This document shows, one piece after another, positions 6,584-11,785 of a stretch of 11,785 bases of DNA; positions within the stretch are counted from its first letter, which is position 1, and every line of letters begins with the position of its first letter. The stretch spans positions 1-11,785 of the forward strand of contig DCAE01000056.1 of assembly GCA_002311385.1 (NCBI GenBank), in the 5' to 3' direction. The stretch is from Dehalococcoidia bacterium UBA1141 (GTDB lineage: Bacteria; Chloroflexota; Dehalococcoidia; Lucifugimonadales; UBA3495). The notes beneath the pieces were generated by a model that made no database searches, was not told the DNA's origin, and saw only the letters and a program-made list of their open reading frames with translations. The position numbers and the translations under genes were made by a program.

Positions 6584-7072
6584 ATGCCGGACCTAACTTC
6601 AATGGCCGCTTCTGTGGGAGCCCTGCTAAAAAACACTGGACAGTCCGTAGCCGTGTCCGAATCGGCTTGCGGGGGCTTAATATCGGCGACCTTGGTGGCG
6701 GTTCCAGGCGCATCCGCCTACTATGTGGGCGGTGGAGTGGTATATACCCGGGTGGCCCAGAAAGGACTGCTTTCGGTGCCCGACCAGGCTATGGAAGGAC
6801 TGAGAGCCAGCAGTGAACCATACGCCGCCCTAAACGCCCGCACTGTGCGTGAGGCTCTGGGAACGGTCTGGGGATTGAGCGAGACCGGGGCCAGCGGTCC
6901 CACGGGCAACCGGTACGGTGACTTGGCGGGCCACGCCTGCATTGCGGTCAACGGGCCCGTTGACCGGGTAATCACCGTGGAAACCGGCGTCGGCGACCGG
7001 GAGGAGAATATGTGGACCTTCGCTAAGGCCGCCCTAGACCTGCTAGAGCAATGCGTCAAGGAATCTCAATGA
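6584..7072 (+). CDS. CinA C-terminal domain protein (PncC-like NMN amidase)
   Basis: A 162-residue stand-alone CinA/PncC domain. Characterised members remove the amide of nicotinamide mononucleotide to give nicotinate mononucleotide, recycling a damaged or by-product pyridine nucleotide. Seen here: SESACGGLI (25-33) in place of the usual AESCTGG, keeping Glu26 and Ser27; the VPGASAYYVGGGVVYT strand-loop (40-55) followed by Lys60; and GASGPTGN (102-109) for the usual G-AGP-G loop. The swapped Cys/Thr positions in the first motif mark it as a divergent subgroup, so amidase activity is likely but not certain. A strong GGAGGAG lies just before the ATG. It is first of a same-strand run with ridA, a methyltransferase and dinB. 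A TAGAAT box at 6522-6527 may be its -10, though no good -35 is seen. Confidence 0.85.
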   Translation: MPDLTSMAASVGALLKNTGQSVAVSESACGGLISATLVAVPGASAYYVGGGVVYTRVAQKGLLSVPDQAMEGLRASSEPYAALNARTVREALGTVWGLSETGASGPTGNRYGDLAGHACIAVNGPVDRVITVETGVGDREENMWTFAKAALDLLEQCVKESQ

Positions 7073-7135
7073 GCTTCATTGTAAGTGACCCTAGGCCTAC
7101 GTCTTACCGGTGTTTGATCCAATGACGGTACTCTA

Positions 7136-7600
7136 ATGACAGTAATAGAAGCCAAACTGGCTACATTGGGCTATCAGTTGACCGTAGCGCCGGAGCCAAT
7201 CGGCAATTACCTCCCCGCCACCCGCAGCGGCAACATAATGTGGATGGCCGGCGTAGGGTCGCGCAGGGCGGACGGTTCGAGAATCACGGGCAAGCTTGGG
7301 ACGGAACTAACTGTGGAAGAAGGCTATGAGGCGGCCCGCTGGTGTGCCTTGAACCTGCTGGCCCGGATGAAGGTTGAACTGGGCGACCTGGACAAGGTGA
7401 CTCGCATCCTCAAGGTCGTGGGAATGGTCAACAGCGCTCCGGATTTTGGAAACCAAGCACGAGTGGTGGACGGAGCCTCGGACCTCTTCGTCGAACTTTA
7501 CGGAGACCCGGGCCGCCATAGCCGGTCGGCTCCCGGCATGGGCGCACTGCCCGGAGGAATTGCTGTCATAGTTGATTGCGTCATCGAAGTGGCAGACTAA
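7136..7600 (+). CDS. RidA/YjgF family protein (Atu1953-like subgroup)
   Basis: A 154-residue RidA-fold protein. The family's best-known member hydrolyses reactive 2-aminoacrylate enamines/imines; other subgroups have unknown or different activities. Seen here: the early GNYLPATRSGN-MWMAG segment (23-39), then EEGYEAARWCALNLL (61-75), which is typical of the longer Atu1953-like branch. The closing block HSRSAPGMGALPGGIAV (128-144) holds Arg130 at the place of the substrate-binding arginine of RidA. The acidic residue that is Glu in RidA is Asp147 here (VDCVIEV). Such proteins form trimers with sites between subunits. The start codon overlaps the stop of a four-codon mini-frame (7122-7136) and has no clear ribosome binding site. 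It lies 63 nt after the cinA-like gene, so shared transcription is likely. Confidence 0.88.
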   Translation: MTVIEAKLATLGYQLTVAPEPIGNYLPATRSGNIMWMAGVGSRRADGSRITGKLGTELTVEEGYEAARWCALNLLARMKVELGDLDKVTRILKVVGMVNSAPDFGNQARVVDGASDLFVELYGDPGRHSRSAPGMGALPGGIAVIVDCVIEVAD

Positions 7601-7633
7601 TAGACTCGAATCTGGAACGAGCCGGGACGAAGA

Positions 7634-8374
7634 TTGGACCAACCCAGGCTTTATAACGAACTCGCTTACCTGTGGCCCATCATTAGCCCTCCCGGTGAAT
7701 ACGCCGGAGAGGCGGCTGAATGGCGCCGCATAATCAAAGGCAAACTGGGGCCAGCCAGGCATAGCATCTTGGAACTCGGCGTTGGGGGAGGGCACATTCT
7801 CTCCCATTTGACCCAAGCTTTCCAAGCCACCGCCGTGGACATTTCGACCCCCATGTTGGAACTGTCCCGCCGACTCAACCCGGATGTTACGCATCATCAG
7901 GGAGACATGCGCACAGTCCGGATGGGCATTTTGTTCGACGCCGTGCTCATCCACGATGCCATCGGGCACATGCTCACCGAAGCTGACCTCAAAGCCGCTA
8001 TGGTCACGGCCAAAGCCCACTTGAGGCCCGGTGGCATATTGCTGATAGCCCCAGAATGGCTAAGGGAAGAGTTTGCCGGGCCCATACTTTTTATCTGGAC
8101 CAGAGGAAATCAGGATATTAAGGTGACCATTCAAGAGTATCTCTACTACCCCGATCATGACGACAGCCAGATAGAGTCGATATACTCCTACATGATTGAG
8201 GAGCAGGGCAAGGTGAGCATCGAGCGAGACGTGCACGTCAATGGGTTGTTCTCCGGCTCAATGTGGTCGGAACTATTTGAACAGGTCGGCTTTAGCCTAG
8301 AAAGAGTCAGCTTGCCGGGAAACGAGGGCGGCTACGGTGGCAACATGTTTATCGGCACGCTACCTACTGACTAA
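7634..8374 (+). CDS. Class I SAM-dependent methyltransferase
   Basis: A 246-residue protein with a Rossmann-type methyltransferase core. Motif I is LELGVGGGH (46-54), binding S-adenosylmethionine. Asp69 at the end of the second strand (VDIS) should hold the ribose. QGDMR (89-93) and FDAVLIHDAIGH (101-112) follow, and LRPGG (130-134) is the usual loop before strand five. An N-terminal YNELAYLWPIISPP segment (7-20) is common in small-molecule methyltransferases of the ubiE-like or class 11/25 type. The residues after about 150, with paired tyrosines and acidic stretches, probably shape the acceptor site; the acceptor cannot be named. The start is TTG at 7634, with GGGA 6 nt upstream and a stop at 7601-7603 in the same frame; no ATG or GTG lies between them. 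It is 33 nt after ridA and 60 nt before dinB on the same strand. Confidence 0.9.
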   Translation: MDQPRLYNELAYLWPIISPPGEYAGEAAEWRRIIKGKLGPARHSILELGVGGGHILSHLTQAFQATAVDISTPMLELSRRLNPDVTHHQGDMRTVRMGILFDAVLIHDAIGHMLTEADLKAAMVTAKAHLRPGGILLIAPEWLREEFAGPILFIWTRGNQDIKVTIQEYLYYPDHDDSQIESIYSYMIEEQGKVSIERDVHVNGLFSGSMWSELFEQVGFSLERVSLPGNEGGYGGNMFIGTLPTD

Positions 8375-8400
8375 AAAAACCCTGATTAAAAACCCTGACT
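8375..8400 (+). repeat. Two 13-bp tandem repeats between genes
   Basis: aaaaaccctgatt (8375-8387) is followed directly by aaaaaccctgact (8388-8400), with one difference, and then by a looser third copy (gaaacaacctgaga). The repeats fill most of the gap between the methyltransferase and dinB. They have no evident function and probably come from slippage. Confidence 0.5.
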
Positions 8401-8434
8401 GAAACAACCTGAGATTGATGCCAGGAGAGAGACC

Positions 8435-8962
8435 TTGAGCGCAGCCGATGCCGTGATGTGGACGCTGGACCGGAACTGGGAAATGGTGGACTCGGCTATC
8501 GACGGTTTAGACGCCGTGGCTATGGACAAGCGGCCGGCAGACCACTGCAATTCAATAGCCTGGATCTTATGGCACATGAACAGGGTGGCGGACGTGTTCA
8601 TCAACACGCGATTGCAATCCAGGCCCCAGCTTTGGTTAAGCGACGGTTGGCACGAAAAATTCGGCATGGAAATACGGGTCAAGGTATTAGGCCGGAGCGA
8701 AGAGGAAATCGTCTCCTGGGTTGCGCCACCCTTGGACGCCCAACTGGGTTACTTCGAGGCGGTCAAAGTCTCAGCCAGGGAGTTTATCAACTCACTCGGC
8801 GCCGAGGACTTGGACCGGCGGGTTACTTTCCCTCCCGAGGCCCAGACCCAAGACCACAGCTTGGCTACAGCTTTGGGGCAATTGGTGTGGGACAACGTGG
8901 CCCACGGAGGCCAGATTGCCTACCTTCGGGGTTTGTACAACGGATTGGGCTGGCACCGCTGA
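8435..8962 (+). CDS. DinB-family protein
   Basis: A 175-residue four-helix-bundle protein of the DinB/YfiT superfamily, named for damage-inducible genes in Bacillus. Members bind a divalent metal and include thiol-dependent transferases such as BshC-neighbour BstA, maleylpyruvate isomerase and mycothiol S-transferases. Seen here: SIAWILWHMNRVADVF (40-55) with His47 as first metal ligand, and the C-terminal WDNVAHGGQIAYLRG (152-166), where His157 is the ligand before the GQI-Y-RG signature. The usual HxxxH of this helix is DxxxH here (Asp153/His157). Start: TTG at 8435 with AGGAG well placed upstream (8422-8426). It is the last gene of the plus-strand run and converges on nudC with a 35-nt gap without an obvious terminator. 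The substrate is unknown. Confidence 0.88.
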   Translation: MSAADAVMWTLDRNWEMVDSAIDGLDAVAMDKRPADHCNSIAWILWHMNRVADVFINTRLQSRPQLWLSDGWHEKFGMEIRVKVLGRSEEEIVSWVAPPLDAQLGYFEAVKVSAREFINSLGAEDLDRRVTFPPEAQTQDHSLATALGQLVWDNVAHGGQIAYLRGLYNGLGWHR

Positions 8963-8997
8963 TCAGGCGGAATTTATAGCCCGGTCCCGGTCACGTT

Positions 8998-9939
8998 CTA
9001 GCTGCCGTTGGCCCAGGTCTTAATCAGGTGGTGCGCTATGGCGATGGGGGCTGGCAGCGTCAGAGCATCGTTCTTGCCTTCCAAGGAAAGAAGGACCTCG
9101 GCCCGGTCGAACCACCGAACGTCGCTCATCTCCCCTTCATCCATGTCAATCTCGGTGCTGGCAGCGTCGGCGTGGCAGCCTATCATCAAGGAGAAAGGGA
9201 AGGGCCACGGTTGGGATGAATGGTAGCGGACGTTGGCCACATGGATACCGGCTTCCTCCATAATCTCCCTGGCCACCGCCTCTTCAATGGACTCCCCTTG
9301 GTCAACGAATCCCGCCAACGCCGAATAGGTGTTTGTCCGGGAGAGGCGGCCCCTGGATTGGCCCAATAGACAGCGGTCGCCGTCGGTAACCACGGTTATA
9401 ACCACCGGGTCGGTGCGGGGATAGTGCTCGGTCTCACATTTCGTGCATTGACGCACCTGTCCGCCCCGTTTGACCAGAGTTTCGTGCCCACAGATAGCGC
9501 AAAAGCCGTTCTTGCTATGCCAACTGACTTGAGCCCGGGCCTGAGCCACTATGCCAGCATCGGCGCCGCTGAGGGACTCGGTGGCCCTCCTCGCATCTTC
9601 AAACCGCCAACGACCGTTGTCGCTCAGTCCTTTTACGGCGTTCTCATTCTTGGAAATATCAATCACAAAGTGGGCAGCGTCATCCGATAACCCCAAGAAA
9701 ACCGGGCTGCCGTCAATCCCCAACTCATCCATCTCATTGGTTCCCAGCCAGCCCAGACTTTCGGGAGCGCTAGTCCCTTGACCATTGGCTATCAGGACGT
9801 TCAGGTCCGCCAAGGGTAGAAACTTGCTGCCTGGGTCTTTGGCCCGTTGCTTTAGCCACTCCTCGTCCCGGCGCACTTGGTCGCCCCGGTCCAAAGGATT
9901 GCCAGCGAAGATGTGAGGAATGGATTGGTTGCTATTCAT
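8998..9939 (-). CDS. nudC: NAD(H) pyrophosphatase / RNA decapping NudC
   Basis: A 313-residue Nudix hydrolase of the NudC type, which splits NADH to NMNH and AMP and, in studied bacteria, removes NAD caps from RNA. An N-terminal domain (1-140) precedes a four-cysteine zinc ribbon (Cys147, Cys150, Cys165, Cys168). The HYPRTDPVVI segment (172-181) leads into the Nudix domain. The Nudix box is complete: Gly210, Glu216, Arg224-Glu225, Glu228-Glu229 and Gly231. The diagnostic SQPWPFP motif (242-248), about 17 residues after the box, separates NudC from other Nudix enzymes. Length is slightly above the 257 residues of the E. coli protein and typical of actinobacterial-type NudC. The ATG at 9939 has only a weak ribosome binding site. 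It follows msrA on the same strand after a 67-nt gap with no hairpin, so co-transcription from the msrA promoter is likely. Confidence 0.95.
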   Translation of the reverse strand: MNSNQSIPHIFAGNPLDRGDQVRRDEEWLKQRAKDPGSKFLPLADLNVLIANGQGTSAPESLGWLGTNEMDELGIDGSPVFLGLSDDAAHFVIDISKNENAVKGLSDNGRWRFEDARRATESLSGADAGIVAQARAQVSWHSKNGFCAICGHETLVKRGGQVRQCTKCETEHYPRTDPVVITVVTDGDRCLLGQSRGRLSRTNTYSALAGFVDQGESIEEAVAREIMEEAGIHVANVRYHSSQPWPFPFSLMIGCHADAASTEIDMDEGEMSDVRWFDRAEVLLSLEGKNDALTLPAPIAIAHHLIKTWANGS

Positions 9940-10006
9940 GTAGTTGTCCGTCTACTTATTCACTGGGCGTTGATTGTCTAACGTTGACAGCTGAATCACG
10001 GCTTCG

Positions 10007-10558
10007 TCACCGCAATTGCTTGGCGAACTTCTCTCGCACCTTCTGCACCTTTGGACTGATAACCAATTGGCAGTACATGCTGGCCTGGTTCCGCAGATAG
10101 TATTCTTTGTGTTCGGGCTCAGCCTCCCAAAACTTCTCGAGTTGCTTCAATTCGGTTACCAGTGGGCTGCCCGGTGCGGCGGAGGCGCTCAGCTCTTTCA
10201 CGTAATCCTCAGCCTGCTCTTTCTGGTCGTAGTTGGCGTAAAGAATAATCGAACGGTAGCGGGCACCCCGGTCAGCGCCTTGGCGGTTTAAAGTCGTGGG
10301 GTCGTGGGTTGCGAAGAACACTGAGAGAAGGTCCTTGTAGGAAATCTGATTTGGGTCGAACTGAAGCTTGGATACCTCCGCATGCCCGGTAGTTTCGTCG
10401 CACACCTGATAGTAATTGGGATTATCCACGTGCCCCCCGGAATATCCTGGGACGACTGACTCCACGCCTTCTAGCTGGGAAAAAACAGCTTCGGTGCACC
10501 AGAAACAGCCTCCGCCGAATACTGCAATCTCAGAGTTGTTGTCGCTATTTTCTACCAT
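10007..10558 (-). CDS. msrA: Peptide methionine sulfoxide reductase MsrA
   Basis: Reduces the S-form of methionine sulfoxide in proteins and free methionine, repairing oxidative damage. 183 residues, cytoplasmic, with no signal peptide. The catalytic motif is GCFWC (17-21) with Cys18 as the nucleophile. The GYSGG segment (38-42), the TTGHAEV block with Glu61, and THDPTTLNRQG-D-G-RYRS (84-103) follow the family order. The C-terminal MYCQLVISPKVQK (161-173) holds Cys163, a likely resolving cysteine regenerated by thioredoxin. No MsrB domain is fused. The ATG at 10558 is preceded by GGAGATGGA. A promoter candidate lies about 130-155 nt upstream, and nudC follows on the same strand. Confidence 0.96.
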   Translation of the reverse strand: MVENSDNNSEIAVFGGGCFWCTEAVFSQLEGVESVVPGYSGGHVDNPNYYQVCDETTGHAEVSKLQFDPNQISYKDLLSVFFATHDPTTLNRQGADRGARYRSIILYANYDQKEQAEDYVKELSASAAPGSPLVTELKQLEKFWEAEPEHKEYYLRNQASMYCQLVISPKVQKVREKFAKQLR

Positions 10559-10684
10559 ATTTTGTCCATCTCCATCTATTTGAAAGCTACCGGGTTACGC
10601 GGTGGCCATGGTACGCAAAGATATTTGCGATTACGGGAATCTGACCGCCATGGATTTGGCGTTTATGATTTTGTGTCTGAACAA

Positions 10685-10712
10685 ACTATACCGCAATCCG
10701 TGTTCTTGTGAA
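10685..10712 (-). promoter_or_regulatory. Promoter candidate for msrA-nudC
   Basis: On the minus strand: -35 TTCACA (10707-10712, five of six), a 16-bp spacer, and -10 TATAGT (10685-10690, five of six). Transcription would begin near 10678, leaving a leader of about 120 nt before the msrA ATG. It lies downstream of the terminator hairpin that closes off the exonuclease side, which supports a separate transcription unit. Confidence 0.45.
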
Positions 10713-10806
10713 TAGGCTCGTTTTAATAGCGATGCCGGTTGCTGTTCACCGCTTGATGTTTCAATTGATGACCGGCGTTTGGGCCCATGGTTCGTGCCGA
10801 ATAACA

Positions 10807-10846
10807 GCAAAAGGGGCCTGATTATCGATATTCAAGCCCCTTTTGC
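10807..10846. terminator. Symmetrical (bidirectional) terminator hairpin
   Basis: A perfect 11-bp stem, gcaaaaggggc (10807-10817) and gccccttttgc (10836-10846), with an 18-nt loop. On either strand it has an A-run, a G/C block, a loop, a G/C block and a T-run of four, the pattern of a bidirectional intrinsic terminator. On the minus strand it would stop transcripts running on from the exonuclease gene before the msrA promoter. The short T-run and the pairs beyond it make it less than ideal. Confidence 0.6.
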
Positions 10847-10868
10847 GCTGAACCGGCTTTGATTCAAG

Positions 10869-10941
10869 ATTGTCATTCTGAGTGATGCGAAGAATCTTTT
10901 GCCTAGAGAACGAGACGCATCTTAGCTGCTCTAGTGACAAT
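10869..10941. repeat. Decayed REP-like palindromic repeat
   Basis: The left part contains tgtcattctgag (10871-10882) followed by gcgaagaatct (10887-10897). This closely matches a repeat motif I know as widespread between genes of many bacterial genomes (TGTCATTCTGAG...GCGAAGAATCT, often in inverted pairs). The ends are inverted copies, attgtca (10869-10875) and tgacaat (10935-10941). An inner pair, gatgcg (10884-10889) and cgcatc (10916-10921), also matches. The right half has otherwise diverged. It is likely a short non-autonomous palindromic element; mobility is inferred. Confidence 0.5.
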
Positions 10942-11128
10942 TTTTGAGGCATCGCCCGCTGAACCTGGCGCTAGAAGGCTAGCAGATGTTCACGGGTCTA
11001 TCTTCTGGGAAGGCACGCAAAGTTTCTTCTCCTTCTTCGCATCCACCCGCAACGGTCCCATGACGTTGTTGACATGGATCTCGGACACTCTTTCGAACAC
11101 GAGGCCAACAGAACGACCCGTACGACCT

Positions 11129-11704
11129 CTATTGAGCTCCCAGCCGACGTTTGATTTCTTTGCGTATAGCAAAAAACATCTCGGCCTGCTCTATGGCGTC
11201 ATCCAGAGCTATGTGAGGGTGGTCCCTGGTTAGCCACTCCTTGGGCATTATCGACTTGGTGGTCTCGATGAATTCCGTGTCAAGGGCAGCCATTGCGTAG
11301 GTTTTAAGGTCCAGGGCATAAAAACTGAAGGGGTCGCGACCCACGAAGTGCACCATGTACCAATGAACGTAAGAGTAGTCGAATACGACAGGATAACCAA
11401 CGAAAACCGGCTTCAGTTTAGTCCCAGCCACCAGCCTATCCAACCAAGCTGCGTATTTGGCCATGGCGCAACCGGGGAGTTGTTGGTCGATTTGCACCGC
11501 ATCCCACGCATCGGCGTTGGCTTTCCAAAACTCCATGGTTTCCGGGTGTTGTTTGGCTCCCTCCAAAGGAGCGATATTCACGGTGAATGTCGATAGCAGA
11601 TTTTCATCGCCATCGTATGCGGCTGACCCCAGCGACAGCATGCTGTAATCTCCTGGTATTGGCCCATCAGCCTCAATGTCAACTGACACGTATATCTCGG
11701 TCAT
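11129..11704 (-). CDS. DEDDh-type 3'-5' exonuclease
   Basis: A 191-residue single-domain protein with the RNase H-like exonuclease fold of the DnaQ/RNase T superfamily. Motif Exo I is VDIEADG with Asp9 and Glu11. Exo II is GYPVVFDYSYVHWYM (103-117) with Asp109. Exo III is HIALDDAIEQA with His164 and Asp169, five residues apart as in DEDDh enzymes. These four acidic residues bind two Mg ions and the histidine activates water. Such small stand-alone enzymes act on RNA or DNA 3' ends; the substrate cannot be told here, as no polymerase or helicase domain is attached. The ATG at 11704 is preceded by GGTGG and GGAAGGA. A possible -10 (TAAAAT, minus strand, 11742-11747) lies upstream without a good -35. 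It is the rightmost gene, with 81 bases of non-coding sequence beyond it. Confidence 0.88.
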   Translation of the reverse strand: MTEIYVSVDIEADGPIPGDYSMLSLGSAAYDGDENLLSTFTVNIAPLEGAKQHPETMEFWKANADAWDAVQIDQQLPGCAMAKYAAWLDRLVAGTKLKPVFVGYPVVFDYSYVHWYMVHFVGRDPFSFYALDLKTYAMAALDTEFIETTKSIMPKEWLTRDHPHIALDDAIEQAEMFFAIRKEIKRRLGAQ

Positions 11705-11785
11705 TTCCTTCCACCATCAACCAAAAGTGGTCCCTGCCAGGATTTTAACTCAATAATGCGCCAGGATCGAAATCAAATCAGCTTG

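Larger units (their letters stand above)
10559..11128. other. Intergenic stretch with promoter, terminator and repeat
   Basis: No credible gene on either strand. From left to right it holds the msrA leader, a promoter candidate for msrA (10685-10712), a symmetrical terminator hairpin (10807-10846) and a REP-like palindromic repeat (10869-10941). After that comes about 190 bases of unassigned sequence up to the end of the exonuclease gene. Short open frames in that last part (a 99-residue plus-strand frame from 10934 and a 60-residue minus-strand frame ending at 10990) look random. Confidence 0.55.

Noticed and set aside
7307..8020. A 237-residue minus-strand open frame across ridA and the methyltransferase
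   Set aside because: It spans two well-supported plus-strand genes and shows no domain of its own; it is an artefact of codon bias.
8458..8979. A 173-residue plus-strand frame inside dinB
   Set aside because: It is frame-shifted relative to dinB, Arg/Gly-rich and unlike any family; the dinB frame has the signature motifs and a good ribosome binding site.
10990..11172. A 60-residue minus-strand frame overlapping the end of the exonuclease gene
   Set aside because: No ribosome binding site, no family likeness, and overlap with a well-supported gene.

Overview
The window reads as bacterial chromosome with dense, ordinary gene spacing and moderate-to-high GC. It has several near-consensus sigma70-type promoters and frequent TTG start codons. 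The gene mix is ferritin-like di-iron proteins, an FmdB zinc ribbon, an Eis-type acetyltransferase, QueD, a stand-alone CinA domain, RidA, DinB, NudC and MsrA. It suggests a free-living environmental bacterium, and I lean towards Chloroflexota (SAR202/Dehalococcoidia-like). That placement is inference from gene flavour, not proof. No rRNA, tRNA, CRISPR array, transposase or phage gene was found.

Left part (1-3730), minus strand: a near-consensus promoter at 3701-3729 drives a gene for a ferritin-like di-iron protein. It is followed by a full-length paralogue that appears to have lost all four metal-binding glutamates while keeping both histidines. An FmdB-type zinc-ribbon gene starts 3 nt after the paralogue stops. 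A small protein with an SCP2-like look lies further downstream. The active/degenerate pair is the most interesting object in the window; it could be a heteromeric oxygenase-like module of unknown substrate. Bases 1-411 hold no certain gene, but contain a perfect 18-bp palindrome and an unassigned reading frame open to the left edge.

Middle (3730-6580): a gene-poor stretch with GC-rich hairpins, then a decayed or truncated DUF3500 C-terminal fragment (minus strand). Next comes an Eis-family GNAT acetyltransferase (plus strand) with its own promoter and leader hairpin. It converges on queD (minus strand), for which I choose an internal TTG start with a good ribosome binding site.

Right part (6580-11785): a plus-strand run cinA-ridA-methyltransferase-dinB converges on nudC, which lies downstream of msrA on the minus strand. 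Several of these families deal with damaged metabolites, cofactors or proteins: CinA and NudC act on nicotinamide nucleotides, RidA on reactive enamines, MsrA on oxidised methionine. A non-coding gap follows, with a msrA promoter candidate, a symmetrical terminator and a decayed REP-like palindromic repeat. The last gene encodes a DEDDh-type exonuclease on the minus strand.
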